From: Capnocytophaga haemolytica
GTDB taxonomy: Bacteria > Bacteroidota > Bacteroidia > Flavobacteriales > Flavobacteriaceae
NCBI RefSeq assembly: GCF_001553545.1
Contig: NZ_CP014227.1
Location: forward strand, 1,532,501 to 1,596,500
Direction of reading: 5' to 3'
Length of the DNA: 64,000 nt
Below the pieces are notes generated by a model. It was not told the origin of the DNA. It saw only the letters and a list, made by a program, of their open reading frames with translations, and did no database searches. The position numbers and the translations under genes were made by a program. Of the stretch, positions 33,447 to 42,891 are shown in pieces (position 1 is the first letter of the stretch; every line of letters starts with the position of its first letter).

Positions 33447-35075
33447 ATGGTAAAAGGATTTTTTAAAGTGCCTAAGGCAGTAAATGAGCCTGTAAAAGGC
33501 TATGCACCAGGGTCGGCTGAGCGCGCAGCAGTGCTCGCCGCTTATAAACAGTTATGGAATGCCCCTGTTGAGGTGCCGCTCTACATTGGGGCTGAGGAGA
33601 TAAAAACAGGCAAGACGAGCGAGATGCACCCGCCTCACGACCATCAACATAAGCTCGGCGTATATCACAATGCTGAGAAAAAGCATGTGGAGCAGGCGAT
33701 TGCCGTAGCTCTTGAAGCCCGTAAGCGATGGGCAGCGCTTCCTTGGGAGGAGCGCGCTTCTATCTTTCTGAAGGCGGCTGACCTCATCGCAGGTCCGTAT
33801 CGTGCACGGATGAACGCCGCTACGATGATAGCACAGTCCAAGACGGTGCACCAAGCTGAGATTGATTCGGCGTGTGAGCTCATCGACTTTTTGCGCTTTA
33901 ATGTGGCGTTTATGGCTGATATTTACGCAGAGCAACCCGCCTCCTCTGAGGGGGTGTGGAATCGTGTGGAGTACCGCCCTTTGGAAGGCTTTGTGTATGC
34001 GGTTACTCCTTTTAACTTTACGGCTATTTCGGGCAATCTGCCTGCAAGTGCTGCCCTGATGGGCAATGTAGTTATTTGGAAACCAAGTGCCTCACAGGTG
34101 TTTGCTGCTAATATGCTGATGCAGGTGTTCAAGGAAGCAGGCTTGCCCGATGGAGTGATCAACTTCGTCAATGGCGATGCCGCGATGATCACCGATACCC
34201 TTTTGGCAAGTCCGCATTTTGCAGGGATACACTTCACGGGCTCTACGCACGTGTTCCAAGATATATGGAAGAAGATAGGCAATAATATCCATACGTACAG
34301 AACGTATCCGCGTATTGTAGGCGAGACGGGCGGTAAGGACTTTATCATCGCACACCCTTCGGCACACGCGCAGGAGGTGGCTACGGCTATCACCCGTGGG
34401 GCGTTTGAGTACCAAGGACAGAAGTGCAGTGCGGCATCGCGGGTGTATCTGCCTAAGAGCAAAGCACAAGAGATATTAGACTTAGTAAAGAAAGATGTAT
34501 TATCCTTTAAAATGGGTTCGCCTGAGGATTTGAGCAACTTCATCACAGCGGTGATCCACGAAGCCTCGTTTGACAAGCTGGCTAAGTATATCGATCAGGC
34601 TAAGAAGGACGCCGATGCAGAGGTGTTTGTCGGCGGTGGTTACGACAAGTCGAAGGGCTATTTTGTAGAGCCTACGGTGATTGTAACTACCAACCCTAAG
34701 TACACCACTATGGAGACGGAGCTATTTGGTCCTGTGGTAACGGTGTACGTATACGAGGACGACAAGTGGAGCGAGACCCTCCGCTTGGTAGATGAGACCT
34801 CAGTGTACGCGCTCACAGGCGGGGTGTTCTCGCAAGATAGATATGCGCTGAGTGAGGCATTACGTGTACTGGAAAACGCTGCGGGCAACTTCTACGTAAA
34901 CGACAAGCCGACAGGGGCGGTAGTAGGGCAACAGCCTTTCGGGGGCGCACGAGCTTCGGGCACCAACGACAAAGCAGGCTCGGCACAGAACCTCTTGCGC
35001 TGGGTGTCGCCACGCCTTATAAAGGAAACGTTTGTACCCCCTGTGGATTATAGATATGCTTTTCTTAGCGAATAG
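33447..35075 (+). CDS. pruA: L-glutamate gamma-semialdehyde (1-pyrroline-5-carboxylate) dehydrogenase
   Basis: 542 residues, an aldehyde dehydrogenase that oxidises glutamate semialdehyde to glutamate with NAD in proline breakdown. FNFTAISGNLPASAALMGN and VVIWKPS form the NAD site. GETGGKDFI holds the general-base Glu and YQGQKCSAASR the catalytic Cys. The N-terminus (VNEPVKGYAPGSAER) and length are those of the stand-alone group 1 PruA, not the fused PutA. Its stop is the start of a heptamer array. Confidence 0.92.
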   Translation: MVKGFFKVPKAVNEPVKGYAPGSAERAAVLAAYKQLWNAPVEVPLYIGAEEIKTGKTSEMHPPHDHQHKLGVYHNAEKKHVEQAIAVALEARKRWAALPWEERASIFLKAADLIAGPYRARMNAATMIAQSKTVHQAEIDSACELIDFLRFNVAFMADIYAEQPASSEGVWNRVEYRPLEGFVYAVTPFNFTAISGNLPASAALMGNVVIWKPSASQVFAANMLMQVFKEAGLPDGVINFVNGDAAMITDTLLASPHFAGIHFTGSTHVFQDIWKKIGNNIHTYRTYPRIVGETGGKDFIIAHPSAHAQEVATAITRGAFEYQGQKCSAASRVYLPKSKAQEILDLVKKDVLSFKMGSPEDLSNFITAVIHEASFDKLAKYIDQAKKDADAEVFVGGGYDKSKGYFVEPTVIVTTNPKYTTMETELFGPVVTVYVYEDDKWSETLRLVDETSVYALTGGVFSQDRYALSEALRVLENAAGNFYVNDKPTGAVVGQQPFGGARASGTNDKAGSAQNLLRWVSPRLIKETFVPPVDYRYAFLSE

Positions 35076-35127
35076 TGATTAGTGATTAGTGATTAGCAAT
35101 TAGTAGTTAATGCACCACTAACCCCTA
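35072..35127. repeat. Heptamer array, about eight units of TTAGTGA type
   Basis: ATAGTGA, then TTAGTGA twice, then TTAGCAA, TTAGTAG, TTAATGC, ACCACTA and ACCCCTA, all in one 7-bp phase. The pruA stop (35073-35075) is in the first unit. Read as TGATTAG it is the reverse of the CTAATCA unit at 28471. Confidence 0.85.
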
Positions 35128-35145
35128 AATTAAATATTAAAAAAA

Positions 35146-36840
35146 GTGGATTGGTTTTTTAATTTGATGAGCAACCACGAGAGCGTTGCTTATACTGTTA
35201 TTATTTATGGAATCGTCATTGCGCTGGGAGTAGCGCTGGGTAAGGTCAAGGTATGGGGCATCTCCTTTGGGATCGCTTGTGTGCTCTTTACAGGGATTGC
35301 AATGGCGCACTTTGGGTTTACCGTGAACAAGGAAATCCAACACTTTATGAAAGAGTTCGGCTTGATACTCTTCGTCTATACCATTGGACTACAAGTGGGT
35401 CCAGGGTTCTTTGCGTCCTTTCAGAAAGAGGGTATCAAGCTCAATATGCTGGCACTCATATCGGTGCTCACGTGTGTGGCTACGGTGGTAGCTATTTTCT
35501 ATATCACAGGCGTTGATATGGGTACATTGGTGGGCATAATGTCGGGCGCGGTAACCAATACCCCAGGGCTTGGGGCTGCCCAAGCGACTTTGGAGAGTGT
35601 ACAGACCGCCCAAGGGATAGAGAATGCGGCAGAAAACGCTAAGCAGCTTTCAACGGCTTATGCGGTGGCTTATCCCTTTGGGGTTTTTGGCATCATCATC
35701 GTGATGCTCGCTCTGAAAGGCTTCCTGAAGGTGAATGTAGATGCTGAGAAGCGTTTGCACGTATGGCGGCATTCAAAAGAGCAGGTGGTGATCAACCGCT
35801 TTACTATCAAGGTGAGCAACCCCGCACTCTTCGGCAAGAAGCTCAGTGTGATAAAGGATACCCTCAATTTTGACTTTACCATCTCGCGCATCAACCGTAT
35901 GGGCGAGGTTATCCTTGCTGATAGTGCAACCATTATCCACCGCGATGATGTAGTGCTGATTGTCGCCAATAAAAAGGAGAATGAGAAGTTTCTCACACTG
36001 ATGGGTGAGAGTGTATCCATTGACGAGTACTTCCCTGATGAGAAGGAAGTGAAGTACGCCTCACATCGCATCAACGTTACTCAGCGACCTATCTTCACCA
36101 AGACGCTGGCAGAGCTGGATGTGCGTAGGCGATTTGGGGTAACCATCACCCGTGTGTACCGCGCAGGAATTGAGTTTCTGCCCTCAGCTGATACGAAACT
36201 GCAATTTGGTGATACACTCACCGTTATTGGCGATGAAGAGCACATCAAGCTCGTGAGCAAGGAGTTCGGCAACTCAAAGAAGCGACTCAATACGCCTCAT
36301 ATCGCTGAGCTCTTTATGGGTATAGTGCTTGGGGTGCTGGTAGGTAGCATTCCGTTCCACATCCCTGGGATTGCTTTCCCTGTGAAGTTGGGCTTGGCAG
36401 GCGGGCCACTGATTGTGGCGATCCTCATTAGCAGGTATGGCGGTAAATTCTCCGTAACCCATTACGTCTCGCAGAGTGCGAACCTGATGATACGCGAGAT
36501 AGGCATTGTACTATTCTTAGCCAGCGTAGGCTTGGATGCAGGGGCGACTTTTATCCATACGATCCTCAGTGGCAGTGGCTTGTATTGGATGGGCTTAGGG
36601 GCACTTATCACGCTCATTCCGCTGATTGTTACCTCCATTATAGCGCGATTCAGCAGTAAACTCGACTATTTGGAAACCTGCGGACTCTTGGCAGGGGCTT
36701 GTACCGATCCGCCAGCACTTGCATTTGCTAACGAGATGACTAACTCCGAAATTCCTGCCCTGACGTATGCAAGTGTGTATCCGCTAACTACGTTCCTGAG
36801 AATTATGGTTGCACAAATATTGATTGTATTTTTTCTTTGA
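35146..36840 (+). CDS. YidE/YbjL-type putative transporter with two TrkA-C domains
   Basis: 564 residues, with about five helices at each end (aspartate:alanine exchanger superfamily layout) and two TrkA-C ligand-binding domains between them (about 200-390, FTIKVSNPALFGKKLSVIKD and HRINVTQRPIFTKTLAELDV). ALKGFLKVNVDAEKR separates the first helical block. The start is a GTG (MDWFFNLMSNHESV), the only one matching the family N-terminus. Relatives exchange carboxylates, but no substrate is assigned here. Confidence 0.82.
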   Translation: MDWFFNLMSNHESVAYTVIIYGIVIALGVALGKVKVWGISFGIACVLFTGIAMAHFGFTVNKEIQHFMKEFGLILFVYTIGLQVGPGFFASFQKEGIKLNMLALISVLTCVATVVAIFYITGVDMGTLVGIMSGAVTNTPGLGAAQATLESVQTAQGIENAAENAKQLSTAYAVAYPFGVFGIIIVMLALKGFLKVNVDAEKRLHVWRHSKEQVVINRFTIKVSNPALFGKKLSVIKDTLNFDFTISRINRMGEVILADSATIIHRDDVVLIVANKKENEKFLTLMGESVSIDEYFPDEKEVKYASHRINVTQRPIFTKTLAELDVRRRFGVTITRVYRAGIEFLPSADTKLQFGDTLTVIGDEEHIKLVSKEFGNSKKRLNTPHIAELFMGIVLGVLVGSIPFHIPGIAFPVKLGLAGGPLIVAILISRYGGKFSVTHYVSQSANLMIREIGIVLFLASVGLDAGATFIHTILSGSGLYWMGLGALITLIPLIVTSIIARFSSKLDYLETCGLLAGACTDPPALAFANEMTNSEIPALTYASVYPLTTFLRIMVAQILIVFFL

Positions 36841-36865
36841 GTTTTAAAAAATATGCGTACCTTTG
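36836..36865 (+). promoter_or_regulatory. Promoter of ybaB
   Basis: TTTG (36836-36839, overlapping the stop of the transporter gene), an 18-base spacer and TACCTTTG (36858-36865), 22 bases before the ATG. Confidence 0.6.
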
Positions 36866-36887
36866 CACCCTGAAAAAGTAGAATTGT

Positions 36888-37193
36888 ATGTTTGGAGATA
36901 TGATGGGTATGATGGGGAAACTCAAAGAAGCCCAAGAGAAAATAGAGGAAGCAAAGCAGCGTATGGATAGCGTGCTCATTGACGAGGCAGCCTCTGATGG
37001 TAGCGTAAAAGTAACCATCACTGCCAACCGTGAGATTAAGAGCATTGCCATTGATGAGCGGCTGCTCGCTGATAAGGAAGAGCTTGAGGACTACTTAGTG
37101 CTTACGCTCAATAAAGCTATTGCACGTGCTACCGCCGTAAATGAAGCTGAGCTGGCAGCCGTAGCAAGGCAGGGGCTTCCGTTCAATCTTTAA
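36888..37193 (+). CDS. Nucleoid-associated protein, YbaB/EbfC family
   Basis: 101 residues of typical YbaB layout: a Met-rich N-terminal helix ([20 protein letters not shown]), a beta sheet ([21 protein letters not shown]) and a C-terminal helix ([21 protein letters not shown]). The dimer forms a tweezer-like DNA-binding protein. It lies 13 bases before parA and may be co-transcribed with the chromosome-partition genes. Confidence 0.88.
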   Translation: MFGDMMGMMGKLKEAQEKIEEAKQRMDSVLIDEAASDGSVKVTITANREIKSIAIDERLLADKEELEDYLVLTLNKAIARATAVNEAELAAVARQGLPFNL

Positions 37194-37206
37194 AAAATAA
37201 TAATGT

Positions 37207-37974
37207 ATGGGTAAAATAATTGCTATTGCAAATCAAAAGGGAGGCGTAGGAAAGACTACTACCTCAGTAAACTTAGCTGCCGCACTTGGGGTATTGGAAA
37301 AAAAGGTGCTGCTCATCGATGCTGACCCACAGGCAAACGCCACTTCGGGCTTAGGCATTGATGTGGACTCCATCGAGCACGGCACTTACGAACTGCTCGA
37401 GCACACTATGGAGGCAAAGGATATGATCGTGCATACCGATTCGCCTAATCTTGACCTCATCGCAGCACATATCAACTTAGTGGCGGTGGAAATTGAGCTT
37501 GTGGACAAACAAGAACGCGAGTTTATGCTCCGCAAGTCATTAGAGCCTATCAAAGATATGTACGACTACATCTTGATAGACTGCGCACCATCGCTGGGGC
37601 TGATCACACTCAATGCACTCACGGCTGCCAATTCAGTAATTGTGCCAATACAGTGCGAATACTTCGCTTTGGAAGGCTTGGGCAAGTTGCTCAACACCAT
37701 CAAGAGCGTGCAGAAGGCTTTCAACCCTAATCTGGACATTGAAGGGCTGCTGCTGACGATGTACGATGCCCGTTTGCGCCTATCAAACCAAGTGGTGGAA
37801 GAAGTGCAGAAGCACTTTAGCGATATGGTGTTCAAGACCATCATACAGCGCAATGTGCGCCTGAGTGAAGCTCCAAGCTATGGAGAGACCATCATCAACT
37901 ATGATGCTACCAGCAAAGGGGCTACCAACCACATCAACTTGGCGCAAGAGATAATCGATAAGAACAAAAATTAA
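37207..37974 (+). CDS. parA: Chromosome-partition ATPase ParA
   Basis: 255 residues. Deviant Walker A KGGVGKTTTSVNL, Walker A' at LLIDADPQANATSGLG, and Walker B YDYILIDCAPSLGLI. ParA dimers on ATP-loaded nucleoid DNA are moved by ParB-parS complexes. ParB follows four bases after the stop, the canonical operon. It is full length and no parS-like perfect palindrome was spotted nearby by eye. Confidence 0.95.
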   Translation: MGKIIAIANQKGGVGKTTTSVNLAAALGVLEKKVLLIDADPQANATSGLGIDVDSIEHGTYELLEHTMEAKDMIVHTDSPNLDLIAAHINLVAVEIELVDKQEREFMLRKSLEPIKDMYDYILIDCAPSLGLITLNALTAANSVIVPIQCEYFALEGLGKLLNTIKSVQKAFNPNLDIEGLLLTMYDARLRLSNQVVEEVQKHFSDMVFKTIIQRNVRLSEAPSYGETIINYDATSKGATNHINLAQEIIDKNKN

Positions 37975-37978
37975 TCAA

Positions 37979-38911
37979 ATGGCAAAGACTGTAAAGAAAC
38001 CAGCATTGGGTCGTGGTATTTCGGCAATCTTCGGAGAGAGTGCAGCTACTGAAATCAACTCTATCAACGATAAGGATGCCGATAAAATTGTAGGTAATAT
38101 CATTGAATTAGACCTCAATTTAATAGAGACCAATCCTTATCAGCCGCGCACTTCCTTCAACGAAGAGGAGTTGCAAGGGCTGGCTTCTTCCATTGAAGAA
38201 CTCGGTGTAATACAGCCCATCACAGTGCGGAAACTTCAAGGGCAACACAAATATCAGCTTATCTCAGGCGAACGCCGCTTTAGGGCAGCTAAAATTGCGG
38301 GGCTGGATACGATACCCGCCTATATACGCTTAGCTGACGACAATGAGTCGCTGACGATGGCATTGGTTGAGAATATCCAACGGCAGGATTTAGACCCTAT
38401 CGAAACCGCCCTTTCATACCAACGCCTCATTGAGGAACTTAACCTTACGCAAGACCAATTGAGCCGCCGCGTAGGCAAACAGCGTGCCACCATCACCAAT
38501 GCACTGCGATTGCTCAAACTCCCTCCGCTGATTCAGACAGGTATGCGCGATAGCTTTATCTCCGCGGGGCACGGGCGTGCATTGTTGGGTATTGAAGAGG
38601 CTGAAAAACAGGTGCAAATATACCAACGCATCATCTCGGAAAACTTATCGGTACGCGATACCGAGCTGCTCGTAAGGAAAGCAGCTGAAGAAGGCAATGA
38701 TTCAATACATATCAAGATACCGAAGAGCCTGAGCAGTAGCAAGGTGGAGGTGCCTGAATACATCAAAGAGCAGGCAGGACAACTCAGCCATTACTTCGGC
38801 ACAAAGGTAGCGGTGAAAATGGGTAAGGGTGGAAAGGGTACCCTCACCATCCCGTTCACCTCTGAGGAGGATTTCAAACGTATTCATAACTTATTACATA
38901 CCAATGAATAA
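37979..38911 (+). CDS. parB: Chromosome-partition protein ParB
   Basis: 310 residues. ParB N-terminal CTPase region (LNLIETNPYQPRTSFNEEEL ... VIQPITVRK) with the GERRFRAAKIAGL box, the helix-turn-helix (LNLTQDQLSRRVGKQRATIT) that binds parS, and a C-terminal dimer domain (GKGGKGTLTIPFTSEEDFKR). It works with ParA for chromosome segregation. The DUF5683 gene starts inside its last codons, so the operon continues. Confidence 0.95.
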   Translation: MAKTVKKPALGRGISAIFGESAATEINSINDKDADKIVGNIIELDLNLIETNPYQPRTSFNEEELQGLASSIEELGVIQPITVRKLQGQHKYQLISGERRFRAAKIAGLDTIPAYIRLADDNESLTMALVENIQRQDLDPIETALSYQRLIEELNLTQDQLSRRVGKQRATITNALRLLKLPPLIQTGMRDSFISAGHGRALLGIEEAEKQVQIYQRIISENLSVRDTELLVRKAAEEGNDSIHIKIPKSLSSSKVEVPEYIKEQAGQLSHYFGTKVAVKMGKGGKGTLTIPFTSEEDFKRIHNLLHTNE

Positions 38912-39515
38912 ATATATTGTTTTCATAGGACTATTGTGTGCAGGCATTTCACAAGCCCAAGAGAGGGTGCAAATTGTGGAAATGTCCTCTGACTCGGTGC
39001 AGGTCGAGGCTATGAAAAACAATGTTAAGAATATTACTTGGAACACTGACCCCCTTTCGCCTGCTAAGGCAGCCTTCTACTCGGCTGTGTTGCCAGGCTT
39101 AGGACAGATATACAACAAGAGCTATTGGAAGCTCCCCTTAGTGTATGCAGCCGTGGGCACACCTATTTATTTCTATATCATCAATTCAAAGGAATATAAC
39201 AGGTATCTCACAGCTTATAAAAGCAGGCAACAGGGGCGCACCGACGATGAGTTCTACGGCAATCGTGCAGATGGGCAACCCCGCCTAAGCACTGACGGAC
39301 TGCGCCGAGGCATTCAGTTCTATCGCCGCAATAAGGAACTTTCTATACTGATCGGCATTGGGCTATACGCCTTGAATATCATCGATGCTAATGTAGAGGC
39401 ACATTTAAAGCAATTTAACGTCGATGAACGCCTGAGCGTGCAACCTTACATACAGGCGGATTTCCTCACACAACCGCAGTACGGGCTTAGCATTACGTAT
39501 AAATCAAGGAATTAG
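38904..39515 (+). CDS. DUF5683 membrane protein
   Basis: 203 residues from ATG 38904 (MNKYIVFIGLLCAGISQAQ, a signal peptide), overlapping the parB stop by eight bases. The conserved part SPAKAAFYSAVLPGLGQIYN matches DUF5683, with hydrophobic helices at WKLPLVYAAVGTPIYFYII and ILIGIGLYALNIIDANVEAH. In Bacteroidota this family commonly follows parB, ahead of dapB and lepB. Those two are absent here, and a terminator closes the operon instead. Confidence 0.82.
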   Translation: MNKYIVFIGLLCAGISQAQERVQIVEMSSDSVQVEAMKNNVKNITWNTDPLSPAKAAFYSAVLPGLGQIYNKSYWKLPLVYAAVGTPIYFYIINSKEYNRYLTAYKSRQQGRTDDEFYGNRADGQPRLSTDGLRRGIQFYRRNKELSILIGIGLYALNIIDANVEAHLKQFNVDERLSVQPYIQADFLTQPQYGLSITYKSRN

Positions 39516-39525
39516 GTTTTTATAT

Positions 39526-39571
39526 AAAAAAGGCTATCTAAGAGTTAATGATTGCTCTTGATAGCTTTTTT
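39526..39571. terminator. Bidirectional terminator
   Basis: A-rich AAAAGGCTATC...AAGAG pairs with CTCTTGATAGCTTTTTT, between the converging DUF5683 and endonuclease I genes. Confidence 0.75.
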
Positions 39572-39583
39572 GTTGTCAGTGAC

Positions 39584-40372
39584 TTATTTATATATTCTTC
39601 TTGCCAGTTGTGGAAAGTCAATGAAGGGATTGCGGTTGCCTTGTGCTCCTTCAATTACATTGTTTCTATTCTTTTCAATGTACGACACAGGGTCTTCATC
39701 GTTCCATTGAAGGAGAAGGTCAATACCCCCTGTAGAAATATCTTCATTCAGAGGTAGGTTATAGCGTAAGTTTAAGTATAAAATCATACGTGCTACATCT
39801 CCTTTCCATTCATCACCTGGGTACCAAGCAGTACCTATTTTTTCAGCCTTACCTTTCCCTTCTGTATAAGGACGATTACCTCGGCTTGAGTTTACGCTTT
39901 TATCACATACGCGTAAGTGATGCAAGTCGCCTATGGCAGCTGAGTTTTTTTCTTTGTTAATCTTTGAACGAGGATAAGTGTGCTCAGTGTTGAAGGTAGT
40001 AGGGTAGTAACCTTTATTGCCCTCGTATTCTTTCCAATAGCGTTCTTCACCTGTGTACAGCAATACCACGTTATCAGGGTTTTTCTCGCTGCGATCAGCT
40101 TTGTATAGGTATTTATGACGATCGCCATAGCCAAGGATATGTGTGTGTTTTTCGATGGTTAAAGTCGCTAAATCGTCGTATAAGGCTTTCCCTGTTTTAT
40201 TGAAATCAATGCTGCCGTAATACGCCTGCAATTCTTTTGGGACGACAATCTTTTGTTCCTGTTGCTGTGGTTTTTTCTTCTCTCCTTCATCAGAGCGTGG
40301 TTGCTCTGAGGCTGCTTTATTGCAAGAAAGGAGTGCAATGAGTCCTACTAATAAAATCTTTTTTATCATCAT
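39584..40372 (-). CDS. Endonuclease I family nuclease, lipoprotein
   Basis: 262 residues with a lipobox signal (IKKILLVGLIALLSCNKA). The nuclease core contains TFNTEHTYPRSKINKEKNS and AAIGDLHHLRVCDKSVNSSR (ends RGNRPY), the His-metal motifs of endonuclease I/NucM, then GDEWKGDVARMILYLNLRYN. Such enzymes cut DNA outside the cytoplasm without strict sequence preference. As a lipoprotein it may act at the surface in DNA scavenging or biofilm. It is separated from thrA by only 12 bases on the same strand. Confidence 0.88.
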   Translation of the reverse strand: MMIKKILLVGLIALLSCNKAASEQPRSDEGEKKKPQQQEQKIVVPKELQAYYGSIDFNKTGKALYDDLATLTIEKHTHILGYGDRHKYLYKADRSEKNPDNVVLLYTGEERYWKEYEGNKGYYPTTFNTEHTYPRSKINKEKNSAAIGDLHHLRVCDKSVNSSRGNRPYTEGKGKAEKIGTAWYPGDEWKGDVARMILYLNLRYNLPLNEDISTGGIDLLLQWNDEDPVSYIEKNRNNVIEGAQGNRNPFIDFPQLARRIYK

Positions 40373-40384
40373 TATTTTGTTTTA

Positions 40385-42823
40385 TTATTTGCGTTTATTG
40401 GCAATGTACATCACGTCGGAGAATACTCCGCTAGCAGTTACTTTTGCACCTGCGCCTGCTCCTTTGATTACCAAAGGCTCTGTTGGGTACATATCCGTGT
40501 AGAGGGCTATAATATTGTCCTTTCCATCTAAATGATAGAAAGGACTGCTAGAAGCTACTTCTTGGAGGGATACTTTTAGAGTACCCTCAAGTAGCTGTGC
40601 GACAACTTTCAGCTTAGCGTTCTTTTCTTTTGCCTTGTTATACATTTCTTGGAAAAAGGTTTCATTGTCGGATAGTGCTTTGTAGAAAGCCTCAACAGAG
40701 GTAGTTTGCATTGCTTGGGCAGGTAAGAAACTCTCAAAAGCTACTTCTTCTATTTCTTTCTGCTCACCTGCCTCGCGTGCTAAGATAAGTATTTTGCGGA
40801 TCACATCCAGTCCACTGAGGTCAATACGAGGGTCAGGCTCTGTATAGCCTTCTGTTTGTGCCTGTTTTACAATTTCAGCAAAAGGGGTAGTAGCATTGTA
40901 GTGATTGAATATAAAATTTAGGCTGCCTGATACCACTGCATCAATACGGTGAATTGTATCCCCGCTGAGACGCAAGTTCTGTATAGTTTTGATAATAGGC
41001 AATGCCGCACCTACAGAGGTCTCATACTGAAAATCGCAGTTTTTATCTTTGACAAGTTGCATTAGCTTGTTGTAATTTGCCAAAGGAGAGCTCCCTGTTA
41101 TCTTATTGCAGGTCGCCACTGAGATGGTGTGATTAAAGAAACGCTCGTAGAGGTTGCTAATAGCCTCTGAAGCCGTGTTATCCACTACGATGCTATTACG
41201 GCGGTTGACGCTAATAATCAATTCTGCCAGTGCAGAGGTATCGGTGTAAGGAGTTCCTTTTTCAGGTAGAGAGAGTGCTTCCTCATAGGTGAGTCCTTCC
41301 TCGTTGAGCAAGTATTTTTTGCTATTAGCTACAGCAGATACGCGTAACTCTATCTTTTGGTATTGTCTGCAATAAGCTTGCTGCTGGTATACGATATCCA
41401 AGAACTGCTTGCCTACATTGCCTATGCCTATCACGAAGAGGTGTACCTTCTTAGTAGCCTCTTGGAAGAAGCGTTCGTGCACCACATTTACAGCTTTATG
41501 CTCGTCCTTAGCGTCAATCACTACGGAGATATTGCGCTCAGAAGCCCCTTGTGCAATAGCTTGCACATTGATGCCATTATTACCCAAAGCACTGAATACC
41601 TTTCCGCTAAGCCCTGTTTGGTGCTTCATATTATCGCCGATAAGAGCTAATATCACGTGTTGGTGGGTTAGGCTGATAGGGTCAATCTGCCCTGTGGCTA
41701 TTTCACGTTCGAACTGCCTTTGTAGCGCTTGCTCGGCACTCTGTGCATCACTGGTTTTTACTGCGAAACAGATGCTTTGTTCTGAGCAACTTTGAGTGAT
41801 GAGAATGATGTTTACTCCTGCACTTTCAAGCGATTGGAATACGCGTCTTGCACTTCCTTTGGTACCTGCTAAACCTATTCCTGAGACGGTCAGCATACTG
41901 ATGTCTGAAAGCGTAGAGACTCCTAACACTTTATCGCTATGGGTGGTGGAAGTAACTGTACTGATGCGCGTCCCCTTATCCGTTGGATGGAGGGTATTGA
42001 GCAGGTATACAGGGATCTGCTTTTCCATTGCAGGACGAATAGCAGGAGGATAAATCACCTTGGCACCGAAGTATGCCATTTCAAAAGCCTCTTCATAGCT
42101 CATTTGGGTAATAACTTTGGTGCTTTTTACCAATTGTGGATTGGCGTTCTGCATACCATTTACATCACTCCAAAGCTCTATTTGAGTAGCATTTGTACAA
42201 TAGCCATAGATAGCAGCTGTATAGTCCGAACCACCTCTGCCCAGTACCATTAGCTCTGTGGAGGTATTGGTAGCAATAAAACCTCCTGCGATATAGCACT
42301 GCAAGGTGTTGATAGAAGCACATTGCGCTTGGGTAGCTTGTAGGTCTACTTTGGCATTGCAGTAATCACCAGTGGCAATGATGTATTTATCAGAAGGAAG
42401 ATAGCTCAGCTTCACGCCTTCTTGCTTCAAATATTCAAATAAGATGTGTGATGAAAGCAGTTCTCCTTGTGCTAAGAAGCGCGCTTTGGTACGTTCTGAA
42501 AGTTCTCCCAAGGCATATACGCTCTCACAGAGTGATGTGAGCTTTAAGAAGGTTTGCTGTATGTAGACCAGCGTTGTAGTTTGTTTGTCAATAGGCAGTA
42601 AGCTCTTTGCCATTGCGATATGTCGCGCTTTAAGCTCCTCAAGGGATTCCGAATGATGCCCTTCAAGGGCTGCTGTGGCTAAGTGTTGCAGGGCATTCGT
42701 TACCCCTGCAAAGGCAGATACCACCATTATAAAGGGTTCTGTCTTGGCTTTTACAATCTCTTTTACCTTGTGAATATTCTCAACGGTTCCTACGCTTGAA
42801 CCTCCAAATTTTATAACTATCAT
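40385..42823 (-). CDS. thrA: Bifunctional aspartate kinase/homoserine dehydrogenase
   Basis: 812 residues, the fused ThrA form. Aspartokinase motifs: MIVIKFGGSSVGTVENIHKV at the start and MVLGRGGSDYTA. Two ACT regions (about 310-460, VSTLSDISMLTVSGIGL; GLSGKVFSALGNNGINVQAI) give end-product control. The homoserine dehydrogenase half begins HLFVIGIGNVGKQFLDIV and contains CNKITGSSPLANYNKLM and YTEPDPRIDLSGLDVIRKIL. It catalyses the first and third steps from aspartate to threonine and methionine. thrB and thrC are not adjacent in the window. Confidence 0.94.
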   Translation of the reverse strand: MIVIKFGGSSVGTVENIHKVKEIVKAKTEPFIMVVSAFAGVTNALQHLATAALEGHHSESLEELKARHIAMAKSLLPIDKQTTTLVYIQQTFLKLTSLCESVYALGELSERTKARFLAQGELLSSHILFEYLKQEGVKLSYLPSDKYIIATGDYCNAKVDLQATQAQCASINTLQCYIAGGFIATNTSTELMVLGRGGSDYTAAIYGYCTNATQIELWSDVNGMQNANPQLVKSTKVITQMSYEEAFEMAYFGAKVIYPPAIRPAMEKQIPVYLLNTLHPTDKGTRISTVTSTTHSDKVLGVSTLSDISMLTVSGIGLAGTKGSARRVFQSLESAGVNIILITQSCSEQSICFAVKTSDAQSAEQALQRQFEREIATGQIDPISLTHQHVILALIGDNMKHQTGLSGKVFSALGNNGINVQAIAQGASERNISVVIDAKDEHKAVNVVHERFFQEATKKVHLFVIGIGNVGKQFLDIVYQQQAYCRQYQKIELRVSAVANSKKYLLNEEGLTYEEALSLPEKGTPYTDTSALAELIISVNRRNSIVVDNTASEAISNLYERFFNHTISVATCNKITGSSPLANYNKLMQLVKDKNCDFQYETSVGAALPIIKTIQNLRLSGDTIHRIDAVVSGSLNFIFNHYNATTPFAEIVKQAQTEGYTEPDPRIDLSGLDVIRKILILAREAGEQKEIEEVAFESFLPAQAMQTTSVEAFYKALSDNETFFQEMYNKAKEKNAKLKVVAQLLEGTLKVSLQEVASSSPFYHLDGKDNIIALYTDMYPTEPLVIKGAGAGAKVTASGVFSDVMYIANKRK

Positions 42824-42891
42824 TCTTTAAATACAATTTGTTTGCCTCTATGTGAGTACAAATATACAAACTTTTTTTGATATAGAGGCTA

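Noticed and set aside
36888..39515. parS site or replication origin near parA-parB
   Set aside because: No perfect 16-bp parS-like palindrome or DnaA-box cluster was found by eye; a motif search would be needed.
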